DNA of 64,000 nt from an uncultured Paracoccaceae bacterium (GCA_947492825.1 CANLNT010000001.1:1488001-1552000), one strand, 5' to 3'; positions 54,109 through 63,523 are shown, numbered from the stretch's first letter. A program made the numbers and translations. The notes: generated by a model not told the origin, from the sequence alone.

Positions 54109-56298
54109 ATGATCACCACCCTTGCCGATGCCCTTGCCAAACAGGGCTATGACACCCTGACCCCCGTGCAAGAGGCGGTGACCAATCCCGATCTTGACGG
54201 CCGCGACCTGCTGGTCTCGGCGCAAACCGGATCGGGCAAGACCGTGGGCTTTGGCCTTGCAATCGGACCGACCATTCTGGCAGAGGACGGCACCTTTGGC
54301 CCCGCCACCACACCGCTGGCACTGGTCATCGCACCAACCCGCGAACTGGCCATGCAGGTCAAACGAGAGCTGTCGTGGCTCTACCGCCCCGCCGGTGTTG
54401 TCATGGCCTCCACCGTGGGCGGTATGGACATGCGCGACGAACGCCGCGCGCTTGATCGCGGCGCGCACATCGTGGTCGCCACACCGGGCCGGCTCAAGGA
54501 TCACATCCTGCGCGGCTCCCTCGACCTGTCAGCCATCCGTGCCATTGTGCTGGATGAGGCGGACGAGATGCTCGACCTGGGCTTCCGCGAAGACCTCGAA
54601 TTCATCCTGGGTGAGGCACCCGCCGAACGCCGCACCCTGATGTTCTCGGCCACCGTGCCGCCGATGATCGCCAAACTCGCCAAAAGCTACCAGACCGACA
54701 GCCACCGCGTGACCACCGTCACCAAAGAAACCCAGCACAGCGACATCACCTATCGCGCCCTGCAAGTGGCCAATCATGACGTCGACAACGCGATCATCAA
54801 CGCCCTGCGCTTCTATGATGCGCCCAACGCCATTGTTTTCGCCAACACCCGCGCGATGGTCACCCGCCTGACCACGCGTCTGTCTAACCGTGGCTTTGCC
54901 TGCGTCGCACTCTCGGGCGAGCTTTCGCAGCAAGAACGTAGCCACGCCCTGCAAGCGATGCGCGATGGCCGCGCCCGTGTCTGTGTCGCCACCGATGTGG
55001 CCGCACGAGGCATTGATCTGCCCAATCTGGAACTGGTGATTCACGCCGAATTGCCCACCAACGCCGAAATCCTGCTGCACCGCTCGGGCCGCACCGGCCG
55101 CGCAGGCCGCAAGGGCATCTCGGCAATGATCGTGCCGCCCAAGATGAAGCGCCGCGCGCAGAACCTGCTCAAGTGGGGCAAGCTGAACGCCGAATGGGCC
55201 GTGCCACCGACCGCCGACGAAATCCTTGCCGCCGACGAAGACCGGCTGATGAATGATCCGGTCTGGGCGGAAGACTTCACCGAAGGTGAGGCTGCATTTG
55301 CCGCCCGTCTGCTGGAAAAGCACGACGCCACCAAAATCGCCGCTGCATACCTACGGCTCTATCAGAACCGCCAATCCGCGCCAGAGGATCTGTCGCCCTA
55401 CGTCGATATGCCCGACCGCCATGACAAGCCCAAGCGCGAGAAAGCCGCCTTTGGCCCATCCAAATGGTTCTCAGTCGATGTCGGCCGTGAAGGCAAGGCA
55501 GAGGCCCGGTGGCTGTTGCCAATGATCTGCAAGGCCGGAGGCATTACCAAGAACGAAATTGGCGCGATCCGCATCCAACCCCATGAAACCTATGTGGAAA
55601 TCAGCGAGCCGGCTGTGGCGGGCTTCCTGAAAACCATCGGCAGCGACATGCGCCTTGAAAATCAGGCCTCGTTGAAAGCACTCGACGGCGCGCCCCAGAT
55701 CAGCGAACGCCGTGGCCCCCGGCCTGACAAGCGCGACTATCAATCGCGCGACGACCGTGGCCCGCGACCCCCACGGGACGACCGTGGCCCGCGTCCCTCA
55801 CGGGACGACCGTGGCCCGCGTCCCTCACGGGACGACCGTGGCCCGCGCAAACCGCGCGACACCTCACCACCGCCGCCCTCTCGGCAGGACGATGTGCCAG
55901 CCATCATCCCCGGTGCCGCCGACGATAACGCCCCCCGCAAGCCACGCAAACCGCGTGCTGAAAAGCGCGACCATGATGGCGCCGTCAGCGCCAAGCGCGG
56001 CTTTGACAAGCCCAAGGGCGACAAAAAGCCTTTCAAGGGCAAATCAGACGGCAAACCCTATAAGGTCAAGGGCGATGACCGCCCCCGTGGCGAAGGCAAA
56101 CCGTTCAAAGGCAAGCCCGGTGGCAAACCGGGGGGCAAGCCTTTCTCCAAGGGCAAGCCGGGTGACAAACCCGCCGGAAAGCCCCGTGCCAGCGCCGCTG
56201 ACACCTCCAAACGGTTCACGCCGCCGGGCAGCAAACCGGGCGGGCGCAAGGGCCCGGGAAAGGGCGGCAGCGCGCCGCCAAAGCGTCAAAAGCGCTGA
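54109..56298 (+). CDS. DEAD-box RNA helicase with DbpA-type domain and long basic tail
   Basis: ATP-dependent RNA helicase of 729 aa: Q motif (GYDTLTPVQEAV), Walker A SAQTGSGKT, PTRELAMQ, DEAD in IVLDEADEMLD, SAT, and the second RecA domain with VATDVAARGIDLP and HRSGRTGRAG. A DbpA-like RNA-binding domain follows near residues 455-520. From about 545 the protein is a disordered tail of DDRGPRP repeats and Lys/Gly/Pro-rich sequence, typical of DeaD/CsdA relatives in this group. Confidence 0.93.
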   Translation: MITTLADALAKQGYDTLTPVQEAVTNPDLDGRDLLVSAQTGSGKTVGFGLAIGPTILAEDGTFGPATTPLALVIAPTRELAMQVKRELSWLYRPAGVVMASTVGGMDMRDERRALDRGAHIVVATPGRLKDHILRGSLDLSAIRAIVLDEADEMLDLGFREDLEFILGEAPAERRTLMFSATVPPMIAKLAKSYQTDSHRVTTVTKETQHSDITYRALQVANHDVDNAIINALRFYDAPNAIVFANTRAMVTRLTTRLSNRGFACVALSGELSQQERSHALQAMRDGRARVCVATDVAARGIDLPNLELVIHAELPTNAEILLHRSGRTGRAGRKGISAMIVPPKMKRRAQNLLKWGKLNAEWAVPPTADEILAADEDRLMNDPVWAEDFTEGEAAFAARLLEKHDATKIAAAYLRLYQNRQSAPEDLSPYVDMPDRHDKPKREKAAFGPSKWFSVDVGREGKAEARWLLPMICKAGGITKNEIGAIRIQPHETYVEISEPAVAGFLKTIGSDMRLENQASLKALDGAPQISERRGPRPDKRDYQSRDDRGPRPPRDDRGPRPSRDDRGPRPSRDDRGPRKPRDTSPPPPSRQDDVPAIIPGAADDNAPRKPRKPRAEKRDHDGAVSAKRGFDKPKGDKKPFKGKSDGKPYKVKGDDRPRGEGKPFKGKPGGKPGGKPFSKGKPGDKPAGKPRASAADTSKRFTPPGSKPGGRKGPGKGGSAPPKRQKR
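55750..55857 (+). repeat. 27-bp tandem repeats within the helicase tail
   Basis: Four consecutive 27-bp units (from 55750, 55777, 55804 and 55831), the middle ones nearly identical, encode DDRGPRPSR-type nonapeptides. This is slippage-prone coding sequence. Confidence 0.85.
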
Positions 56299-56333
56299 AA
56301 ACCCGAACAGAGCGCCACATTTCCGCCACATTT

Positions 56334-56357
56334 CTGCCGCCGCAGCGGCAGATTTTC
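56334..56357 (+). terminator. Terminator after the helicase gene
   Basis: CTGCCGC, CGCA loop, GCGGCAG (56334-56351), followed by ATTTTC. It lies 36 nt past the stop. Confidence 0.55.
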
Positions 56358-56396
56358 ATGGTTCCTTAACCTTATCGCCCGGCAAGAGGCGTGGGG

Positions 56397-56549
56397 ATGA
56401 CCCCCATCAACAGGCAAACCAAGGACAAGATCATGGCCACTGCTCCGCAAGCCCCAAAACCCGCCCCGGCAGCGCCAAACCCCGCGCCTGCCCCGGTCAA
56501 GACCAGCGCGCCAAAGCCGCCCGTCTTCAGGGATTACGCCAGCATCTGA
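56397..56549 (+). CDS. Possible small proline-rich protein, 50 aa
   Basis: The frame begins MTPINRQTKDKIMATAPQAP, continues as a Pro/Ala-rich segment and ends KPPVFRDYASI. The ribosome binding site AAGAGGCGTGGGG is good; a second start at 56433 also has AAGGAC before it. It lies in an otherwise empty gap between the helicase terminator and the TfoX-domain gene. Coding is uncertain because the composition is low complexity. Confidence 0.35.
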   Translation: MTPINRQTKDKIMATAPQAPKPAPAAPNPAPAPVKTSAPKPPVFRDYASI

Positions 56550-56675
56550 TTGCGGGTGATGCACGCCCCCGGTCCGCCCCTCCCTGTGCACCGGTCACGC
56601 TCGGCCAGCGGCGACAGCTGCGTATCAGCCCGCCGCCTGCTGGCCCTTTTTTCCCGTCGTTGTTAGGGTGCGCCC

Positions 56676-57005
56676 ATGACGGCAATCTCCACTATCCGCA
56701 ATCTCGGCCCCGCAATGGAACAGGCTTTTGAAAAGGTCGGAATTACCACGGCTGAAGAATTGCGCGCACTCGGCGCAGATGCTGCCTATGCCAAACTGCT
56801 GGCCGCCGGCACCAAACCCCATTTCATCGGCTATTACGTGCTGCACATGGCGCTGCAAGGGCGGCCCTGGAATGACTGCAAGGGTGATGAGAAGAAGGCC
56901 TTGCGCAAATCCTTCGACGCGCTCAAGGCGCAATCCTTTGATCAGGATCGCTCCGAGCTCGAGGATTTTCTGAACCGCATCGGCGTTGTCCCCGCGCGCG
57001 ACTAG
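56676..57005 (+). CDS. TfoX C-terminal domain protein
   Basis: Protein of 109 aa starting MTAISTIRNLGPAMEQAFEK, with the TfoX/Sxy C-terminal helix-hairpin-helix pattern (IRNLGPAMEQAFEKVGITTA then ELRALGADAAYAKLL) and YYVLHMALQGRPWNDC. In gamma-proteobacteria full Sxy regulates competence; the stand-alone C-terminal domain has no settled role. Confidence 0.85.
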   Translation: MTAISTIRNLGPAMEQAFEKVGITTAEELRALGADAAYAKLLAAGTKPHFIGYYVLHMALQGRPWNDCKGDEKKALRKSFDALKAQSFDQDRSELEDFLNRIGVVPARD

Positions 57006-57049
57006 ACGCGTGGGAAAGGTATATTTTTCAGTAATTTAAGGCGCGATAT

Positions 57050-58525
57050 TTATGCGATCTGGTTCAGCGGATCACCCGATGGCCAAGTCCCCGTCAAATC
57101 ATTGGGATCATTGATATCGTCAAAGATCGTGTCATATCCCATGTCTTCCAACGCGGCCAAAGTCATCTCTGACAGGAAGTTGCTGCCGTCGATATAGCCG
57201 GTCATGATTTCGCCGTTGAACGCGTCCTCGTCCCAATGGCCGCCTGCAGTTCCGCTGCCGCCATGGGTTTCAATCGGAACACCAAAGACAAAACCGTCCG
57301 CCGCATCCACCGATGGGAACTCAGTCTCATAGACCGCATTGGCATTATCACCGGTAAAGCGCAGATCGCCGCCGTTGATCGACCCTTCGGTCAGACCCAT
57401 ATAGCTCCAAAGCGTGCCAAATCCCATCGCATGCAGCATCTCGTGGAACACGATATCGTCCCACAAACCGCGATCATTGTAGCGCTCTGCATCGGCAATA
57501 TCGAAGTCCATGTCGCCTTTACTGGGCAAATACCCCGGGAACCGCACCGACCGCGGCCCGGCAGAGCCTAAGGTACCACCTGCCCCGTCGATGTCTTCCA
57601 GCGACGCTGAAATGGTGATGTCATCCACGCCATAGTGATCGGGCAGATCGCCCAGAATGATGCTGCTGAAATAGTCAGCCGCATCCACAAAGGCCTGTTG
57701 CAGCGCAATCGTCCACGTGCCGGTAAAGTCGATCGTGACGTTATAGGACGTGTCCGCCGGACCGCCACTTGTATAAGTCGTCAACAGCACAGGATCAGGG
57801 TCCGGTACGGGATCGGGGTCGGGATCCGGCACTGGATCAGGGTCCGGCACGGGGTCGGGATCGGGCTCAGGATCAGGGTCCGGCACGGGGTCGGGATCGG
57901 GCTCAGGATCAGGGTCCGGCACGGGATCGGGGTCGGGATCGGGCACAGGATCAGGGTCCGGAACAGGATCGGGGTCGGGGTCCGGCACAGGATCAGGGTC
58001 CGGAACAGGATCGGGTTCCGGTTCGGGGTCGGGTTGATCCTTCGGCTTGCCCTTTTCGGGCTTTGGATCAAAACACTTGTTCACGCCTTTCTTCGATGGG
58101 TGTTCTGTGGATTTCCCGGCACTGTCCTGTGGCGTGAATTCAAATTCGTCCGGTGCGTCGCTTTCTTCACCGGCCGGTGTGCCGTCGGGCTCAATCAGGC
58201 CGGCCTGTAGTGCCGTATTGTAGTCAACAAACGTGACCCGGTCATGGGTCCAAGTCTCAATCACCAGCGAGTGATCCGCGTGCGGCAGATGTCCCGCCCC
58301 ATGATCATGGTCATGGTCATGGTCGTGGTCATGGTCAACGCAGCACAACTCACAGCCTTCGCAGTCATCACTGTGGTTCTGCCAATCCACGCGACTGTGA
58401 TCATGATTACCCATCATCTCAGACATCATCGCGGATTTCTCGCGGTGCATCGCCCAACGGTCTTGATCCTCTGGCGCCTGCGCACCCAGGATTTCAATTT
58501 CAAAGTTGTCACGTTCCAGCGTCAT
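57050..58525 (-). CDS. Leishmanolysin-like zinc metalloprotease with His-Asp cluster and Pro-Asp linker
   Basis: Protein of 491 aa with an unusual order. Residues 55-75 hold four cysteines (C55, C58, C61, C62; DCEGCELCC) directly followed by six Asp-His pairs. Residues 165-245 form a Pro-Asp-Glu-Val linker (DPDPVPDPDPDP type). The C-terminal half is a catalytic domain with zinc motif HEMLHAMGFG (His361, Glu362, His365) and a likely third ligand His430 in GGHWDED, as in M8-like peptidases. There is no signal peptide. The ATG at 58525 is backed by GCAGGAG. Secretion by a non-Sec route is inferred. Confidence 0.8.
   Translation of the reverse strand: MTLERDNFEIEILGAQAPEDQDRWAMHREKSAMMSEMMGNHDHSRVDWQNHSDDCEGCELCCVDHDHDHDHDHDHGAGHLPHADHSLVIETWTHDRVTFVDYNTALQAGLIEPDGTPAGEESDAPDEFEFTPQDSAGKSTEHPSKKGVNKCFDPKPEKGKPKDQPDPEPEPDPVPDPDPVPDPDPDPVPDPDPVPDPDPDPVPDPDPEPDPDPVPDPDPEPDPDPVPDPDPVPDPDPDPVPDPDPVLLTTYTSGGPADTSYNVTIDFTGTWTIALQQAFVDAADYFSSIILGDLPDHYGVDDITISASLEDIDGAGGTLGSAGPRSVRFPGYLPSKGDMDFDIADAERYNDRGLWDDIVFHEMLHAMGFGTLWSYMGLTEGSINGGDLRFTGDNANAVYETEFPSVDAADGFVFGVPIETHGGSGTAGGHWDEDAFNGEIMTGYIDGSNFLSEMTLAALEDMGYDTIFDDINDPNDLTGTWPSGDPLNQIA
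57790..58030 (-). repeat. Pro-Asp linker coding repeats
   Basis: Short repeats (units such as GATCCTGATCC/CCCGATCCC with 18-30 bp periods) code for the DPDPVP linker of the metalloprotease. They are interleaved and imperfect, with no unique spacers, so this is not a CRISPR array. Confidence 0.8.
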
Positions 58526-58744
58526 TTCTTGCTCCTGCAACTGACCAGATCAAAGTCAGAATGTGTCCGGCACCGCAGCAAACACGCGGCGCACGACCCA
58601 ATACACGAGCCAAATGAACAATTACTTTGCGCCCCTTTACCGACGAAAACGTGGCAGATCGCGTTAAAAAAGTGGCAAGCGCGTGGCATTTGGCGAGATT
58701 TTGCCCCGCCCTCGGCAAAGATCTGCGCGAAAATGTGAAACGTC

Positions 58745-58773
58745 TTTACATTGGAACTGCTGATCGGTATGTT
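58745..58773 (+). promoter_or_regulatory. Promoter giving a probable leaderless transcript
   Basis: TTTACA (58745-58750), 17 nt, TATGTT (58768-58773). The expected start point, seven bases on, is the A of the ATG at 58780. No ribosome binding site precedes that ATG. Confidence 0.45.
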
Positions 58774-58779
58774 AATGCC

Positions 58780-59217
58780 ATGAACATCGAACAGGATCTT
58801 GACTTCGAACTGGCCCGTCTGCGCAAGACCGCGCGGCGGATGGATGCGTTGTTCTATATCCCGCGCACCCGTATTTCGATTGGCTTTGACAACCTGCTGG
58901 GGCTGATCCCGGTGGTCGGTGACCTCATGGCTCTGATCCCGGGTTTGTGGATGGTCTGGAAGGCACGGAAACTTGGCGCCACCCCCGGCGCGCTGGCCTA
59001 TATGCTGTCAAACCTCGCCGTCGACTTCTTCGTCGGGATGATCCCGATCTTCGGCGACATCTTTGACGTGCTCTACAACGCCAACATCCGCAACTACCGC
59101 GCGCTGGAACGTAACCTCAATCACCGCGCCGCCGGTGCCCGCATGGTCCATGACCCGGCCACCCTTGCGACCGAACCAAAAGGGCCGCCCCTGCATGGGA
59201 CGGCCCTGATTGCGTAA
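58780..59217 (+). CDS. DUF4112 membrane protein
   Basis: Protein of 145 aa starting MNIEQDLDFELARLRKTARR. The DUF4112 core is clear: RMDALFYIPRTRISIGFDNL, LIPVVGDLMALIPGLWMVW and DFFVGMIPIFGDIFDVLYNA with two membrane helices. The gene is divergent from the metalloprotease. The 58627 in-frame ATG adds a tail without family similarity, and the promoter at 58745-58773 supports the short, leaderless form. Function is unknown. Confidence 0.82.
   Translation: MNIEQDLDFELARLRKTARRMDALFYIPRTRISIGFDNLLGLIPVVGDLMALIPGLWMVWKARKLGATPGALAYMLSNLAVDFFVGMIPIFGDIFDVLYNANIRNYRALERNLNHRAAGARMVHDPATLATEPKGPPLHGTALIA
59176..59207 (-). terminator. ndk terminator embedded in the DUF4112 gene 3' end
   Basis: On the minus strand AGGGCCGTCCC, ATGC loop, AGGGGCGGCCCT, then TTTTGG. 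It follows the ndk stop by about 38 nt and lies inside the last codons of the convergent DUF4112 gene. Confidence 0.55.
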
Positions 59218-59244
59218 GAGGGCAACCTGCCCACCACGTGGCGC

Positions 59245-59667
59245 TTAGCCGACCAGCTCAAGACCGGAAAAGAAGAACGCGATCTCTTCGGCAGCCGTCT
59301 CAGGTGCATCAGACCCGTGGACAGAGTTTTCGCCGATCGACAATGCAAACTCCTTGCGGATCGTGCCCTCTGCGGCATCAGCCGGGTTGGTGGCGCCCAT
59401 CACTTCGCGGTTCTTCATGATCGCATCTTCGCCTTCCAGAACCTGCACAACGATGGGCTCCGAAATCATGAATTCACACAGCTCGTCAAAGAACGGGCGG
59501 TCCTTGTGAACACCATAAAACTGCTGCGCCTGCGCCAGTGTCAGTTGAATCCGCTTGGATGCCACGATCCGCAGACCCGCTTCCTCGAACTTCGCGGCGA
59601 TCTGGCCGGTCAGGTTACGCTTGGTTGCGTCGGGTTTGATGATCGAAAAAGTGCGTTGGATAGCCAT
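59245..59667 (-). CDS. ndk: Nucleoside diphosphate kinase
   Basis: Balances NTP pools by phosphate transfer through a phosphohistidine. The 140-aa product has the standard length and motifs ([37 protein letters not shown]) with active-site His117 in NSVHGSD. I use ATG 59667; upstream in-frame sequence lacks homology. Confidence 0.97.
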   Translation of the reverse strand: MAIQRTFSIIKPDATKRNLTGQIAAKFEEAGLRIVASKRIQLTLAQAQQFYGVHKDRPFFDELCEFMISEPIVVQVLEGEDAIMKNREVMGATNPADAAEGTIRKEFALSIGENSVHGSDAPETAAEEIAFFFSGLELVG

Positions 59668-59906
59668 GATATGCCTCTGATAACAAGGGGGCCCGCGGCC
59701 CCGGGAATTGAGATTGCCGCGCCCTACCATGCCGCCCGCCCCTTGAAAACCCCGTGAATGGGCTGTCAGCGCGGCATCCAAACGCCTCAGCCCGGACAGG
59801 TCGCGACCCTGCGCGTCGCGTGGCAGATTTCAGGACCGGGAATGCGCGGTAGCGCGCCTTTGTTTCACCGCTTCCCTCCCTGCCCGCGCTCTGCTAACCC
59901 GCGCCT

Positions 59907-61754
59907 ATGCTCAAGATGACAGACATCACCTACGGCGTCGAAGGCCGTCACCTGATCGAACACGCATCCGTGACGATCCCCACCGGCCACAAGGTTGGCC
60001 TTGTGGGTCGCAACGGCACCGGCAAGACAACGCTCTTTCGGGTGATCCGGGGCGAGATGGTGCTGGATACCGGCACCATCGACCTGCCCCGCGGCTGGAA
60101 AATCGGTGGCGTCAGCCAAGAGGTGCCCGGCAATGAGATCTCTCTGATCGACACCGTGCTGGCCGCTGACGTCGAACGCACTGCCCTGATGGCAGAGGCG
60201 GAAACCGCGACTGACCCGAACCGCATTGCCGAAGTCCAGACCCGGCTGACAGATATCGACGCATGGTCAGCAGAGGCCCGCGCCGCCACCATCCTGCGTG
60301 GTCTTGGCTTTACCAACGACGAGCAAAAGCAACCCTGCTCGGCCTTCTCGGGTGGCTGGCGTATGCGCGTGGCCTTGGCCGCCGTGCTGTTCTCCGAACC
60401 CGACCTGCTGCTTTTGGACGAACCCACCAACTACCTCGACCTCGAAGGCGCGCTTTGGCTTGAAAACTACCTGACCCGCTATCCGCATACGGTCATCATC
60501 GTCAGCCACGACCGCGAGCTTCTGAACCGCTCCGTGGGCGGCATCCTGCACCTCGAAGACAAGAACCTGACCTACTACACCGGCAACTACGACAGCTTCG
60601 TCAAGCAACGGATGGCCAAACGCGCGGTGCAGGCGGCTGCGGCCAAGAAACAGGCCGCCCAACGTGCGCACCTGCAAAGCTTCGTGGACCGCTTCAAAGC
60701 CAAGGCTTCCAAGGCCAAACAGGCCCAGTCCCGCGTCAAGATGCTGGAAAAGATGGAAACCATCCGCACGCCCGAAGACGCCGCGCGCACCGTTTTTACC
60801 TTTCCCAAGCCCGAAGAACTCAGCCCGCCGATCATCGCAACCGAAGGCGCCGCCGTGGGCTATGGCAACCACATCGTGCTGCACGATCTGAACCTGCGCA
60901 TTGACCAGGATGATCGCATCGCTTTGCTGGGCCGCAACGGCGAAGGCAAATCAACTCTCTCCAAGATGCTGTCTGACCGCCTGCCCGTTGCGCGCGGCAA
61001 GATGGTGACGTCGAACAAGCTGCGTATCGGATTCTTCGCCCAGCATCAGGTCGATGAACTCCGCGTGGATGAAACCCCGCTGGAACACCTGATCCGCGAA
61101 CGTGCCGCCGAAGGCCAATCCAAACTGCGCGCCCGCCTTGCCGGGTTCGGTCTTGGCCCCGATCAGGCGGATACCGAAGTGGGCCGCCTCTCTGGCGGGC
61201 AAAAGGCGCGCCTGTCTCTGCTGCTGGCCACCCTGCCCGCGCCGCACCTGCTGATCCTCGACGAACCCACCAACCACCTCGACATCGAAAGCCGCGAGGC
61301 GCTGGTCGAGGCGCTGACCGCCTATACAGGTGCGGTGATTCTTGTCAGCCACGACATGCACCTGTTGTCGATGGTCGCGGATCGTCTGTGGCTGGTCAAA
61401 GACGGCCACGTCAAACCCTACGAGGATGACCTTCCGTCCTATCGCAAGATGCTGCTGACCCCGGACAAACCCGCCCCCAAGGACAAGCCCAAACCGGTCA
61501 AGCCCAAGGCCACCCGCGATCAGATCCTTGCGCTGAAATCAGACGTCCGCAAAGCCGAAGAGCGGGTCACCAAAATCTCGGACATGCGCGACAAGCTGGC
61601 CAAGAAACTCGCCGACCCCGTGCTTTACGAAGACGCCCGCAAGGGCGAGCTTGCCACCTGGAACCAGAAATACGCCGAAATCATGAATGGCCTGGACCGC
61701 GCCGAAGCCCTCTGGATGGCAGCACTGGAAAAGCTGGAAAAAGCGCAAACCTAA
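59907..61754 (+). CDS. ABC-F family ATPase
   Basis: Soluble protein of 615 aa with two ABC domains and no membrane part, a ribosome-associated ABC-F type. Domain 1: VGRNGTGKTTL, FSGGWRMRVALA, LLLLDEPTNYLDLEGALWLE; linker rich in Lys/Ala/Gln (KRAVQAAAAKKQAAQRAHLQ); domain 2: LGRNGEGKSTL, LSGGQKARLSLL, LLILDEPTNHLDIESREAL. A C-terminal coiled coil follows (DVRKAEERVTKISDMRDKLA). It resembles the YheS/Uup branch. It is not a transporter. Confidence 0.93.
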   Translation: MLKMTDITYGVEGRHLIEHASVTIPTGHKVGLVGRNGTGKTTLFRVIRGEMVLDTGTIDLPRGWKIGGVSQEVPGNEISLIDTVLAADVERTALMAEAETATDPNRIAEVQTRLTDIDAWSAEARAATILRGLGFTNDEQKQPCSAFSGGWRMRVALAAVLFSEPDLLLLDEPTNYLDLEGALWLENYLTRYPHTVIIVSHDRELLNRSVGGILHLEDKNLTYYTGNYDSFVKQRMAKRAVQAAAAKKQAAQRAHLQSFVDRFKAKASKAKQAQSRVKMLEKMETIRTPEDAARTVFTFPKPEELSPPIIATEGAAVGYGNHIVLHDLNLRIDQDDRIALLGRNGEGKSTLSKMLSDRLPVARGKMVTSNKLRIGFFAQHQVDELRVDETPLEHLIRERAAEGQSKLRARLAGFGLGPDQADTEVGRLSGGQKARLSLLLATLPAPHLLILDEPTNHLDIESREALVEALTAYTGAVILVSHDMHLLSMVADRLWLVKDGHVKPYEDDLPSYRKMLLTPDKPAPKDKPKPVKPKATRDQILALKSDVRKAEERVTKISDMRDKLAKKLADPVLYEDARKGELATWNQKYAEIMNGLDRAEALWMAALEKLEKAQT

Positions 61755-61867
61755 GCCTGTGCTTCCAAGGTCGACTTCGCGCGACAAAGTGCCAGTTCGC
61801 TGCATTTGCGCCAAATCCGCTTGGATGAAGCAGGCAGGTCCTTGATTGATCGAGGTGTCACTCACAC

Positions 61868-62644
61868 CTACATCTTAACGGCACTTAGTCGATAATACGT
61901 CAGCGAAAAGAAGAAGCGCCCCTTTTCCGAGAGTTCCAGCTGCTCATCAAACCAAGCAGTTGCCTCTGCCTCAGGCATATGGCCATTTTCAGCCGCGTAG
62001 CGCGACATCAGATGCATCAACATAAAAGCGATGCCATCACGCCGCAAAGTCACATCACAAAAGGTAAACGGTTCGACTTCCACAGCTGAAAATCCAGCAT
62101 CTTTTGTCAGTCTGGGCCAAAGTGCAGCCACGCGGGCTTCAGTGTAGTGGTGATCCCATGCTTCTTGGACACGCTGCATTCGGTCGGTGTCTTCCGAGAA
62201 CCAGTCAAGTGTTTTGCAGCCCGTGTCCACAGCAATGAATCTGCCGCCAACGCGCAAAACGCGGTGAGCTTCGCGAATAGCCGAAGGAATATCTGGCAAA
62301 TACTCAAGCACTTGCACAGCCACCGCTTTGTCGGCTTCACCGTCTCGCAAAGGAAGCTGGTCAGCGACACCATCCTTGATTTGAGCCGACGGAAATGAGG
62401 CACAGCGGCCTGATGCCAGTACGCGCATATCTTCACTGGGATCAATACCAATGACCTGGCCTGTCGTGCCAACAGCGCGCGCAATTTCTTCGGTCAGCAG
62501 TCCATTCCCACAGCCAATATCAATGACCGTATCACCCTCGGCAAGGTAGAGAGCATCATAGGCTTTGCGTCTTCTACGCGTTACGTCACCTCCTTGATAC
62601 GCGATTTCAAGCAGTTTTGCCGTCTCTTCATCAAACTTGAGCAT
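61868..62644 (-). CDS. SAM-dependent methyltransferase (class I)
   Basis: Protein of 258 aa with the SAM-binding motif DTVIDIGCGNGLLTEEIARA, QVIGIDPSEDM and AVQVLEYLPDIPSAIREAHR, a UbiE-like class I fold. The C-terminal half is unusual in length and could bind the substrate, which I cannot name. The start at 62644 is preceded by AGAGGTTGG. Base composition is lower in GC than its neighbours, so horizontal origin is possible. Confidence 0.85.
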   Translation of the reverse strand: MLKFDEETAKLLEIAYQGGDVTRRRRKAYDALYLAEGDTVIDIGCGNGLLTEEIARAVGTTGQVIGIDPSEDMRVLASGRCASFPSAQIKDGVADQLPLRDGEADKAVAVQVLEYLPDIPSAIREAHRVLRVGGRFIAVDTGCKTLDWFSEDTDRMQRVQEAWDHHYTEARVAALWPRLTKDAGFSAVEVEPFTFCDVTLRRDGIAFMLMHLMSRYAAENGHMPEAEATAWFDEQLELSEKGRFFFSLTYYRLSAVKM

Positions 62645-62874
62645 GACCAACCTCTGATATGCGTACACGAGAGAATATATTGTGGATTGATATTAGCTGA
62701 TTTTCACGCGCTTCGCAGCATAATGCACTTTGGTCTCTCTGCCGCCTCAGGCTGACACCCGCAATAATGCAAGGTCAGCCCCAAGCCCGCGTTCCAGATA
62801 AGGCAAATCCGCTCTGGCAATTGGCGGGCCGCTACAGCATCTTGCGCCCGACACCTCCGCCAAAGGCACGGGCC

Positions 62875-63507
62875 ATGACCGAACTCGCGACCCTTATCAC
62901 CGTCTTTTCCACGCTCTTCATCATCATTGACCCGCCGGGTCTTGCGCCGATCTTTGTGGCCCTGACCCAAGGCATGTCTCCGGCAGAGCGTCGGACAATC
63001 GCACTGCGCTCCTGCATCATCTCGGCCGTGCTGATGTTGATGTTCCTTTTTGTGGGCGAGGCTGTGCTGAATTTCATCGGCATCTCGATGCCCGCGTTTC
63101 GCATCGCAGGCGGTGTCCTTTTGTTCCTGACCGCGCTCGAGATGTTGTTCCAACGCCGTCAGGCACGGCGCGAGGACAACGCCGAAGAGGGTGCAGCCGA
63201 ACATAACGACGACCCGTCCGTCTTTCCCCTCGCCCTGCCGCTGATTGTAGGACCGGGCGCGATCACGACGATCATCCTTTTTGCGGGTCAAACCCAGACT
63301 GCGCTGGACATGGCAACACTGGCGGCCGTGATGCTTTCGGTGCTGGTGATCGTGTTTCTGGCGTTTCTGTCGTCATCCGCGATCGAGCGGGTGCTAGGAA
63401 AGACCGGCCTGAACATCCTGACCCGTGTGTTGGGCATGTTGCTCGCGGCATTGGCAATTCAGTTTATCCTCGATGGCATCCGCCAGTCTTTTGGTCTTGG
63501 CGGCTGA
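62875..63507 (+). CDS. MarC family integral membrane protein
   Basis: Six-helix membrane protein of 210 aa starting MTELATLITVFSTLFIIIDP, with the family pattern PPGLAPIFVALTQGMSPAER and PLIVGPGAITTIILF. MarC-like proteins are of unknown function; the older link to multiple antibiotic resistance is not supported. Confidence 0.9.
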   Translation: MTELATLITVFSTLFIIIDPPGLAPIFVALTQGMSPAERRTIALRSCIISAVLMLMFLFVGEAVLNFIGISMPAFRIAGGVLLFLTALEMLFQRRQARREDNAEEGAAEHNDDPSVFPLALPLIVGPGAITTIILFAGQTQTALDMATLAAVMLSVLVIVFLAFLSSSAIERVLGKTGLNILTRVLGMLLAALAIQFILDGIRQSFGLGG

Positions 63508-63523
63508 TGCCTATATCAATGCG

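Noticed and set aside
55712..56731. 339-aa plus-strand frame overlapping the helicase tail
   Set aside because: It is a frame shadow of the repetitive, basic helicase C terminus and has no independent start or domain.
57790..58030. Possible CRISPR array or satellite
   Set aside because: The repeats are short, interleaved and in frame, coding for a Pro-Asp linker, with no unique spacers.
58627..58779. Extended N terminus of the DUF4112 protein
   Set aside because: It spans the predicted promoter and lacks family similarity; the ATG at 58780 fits the family start.
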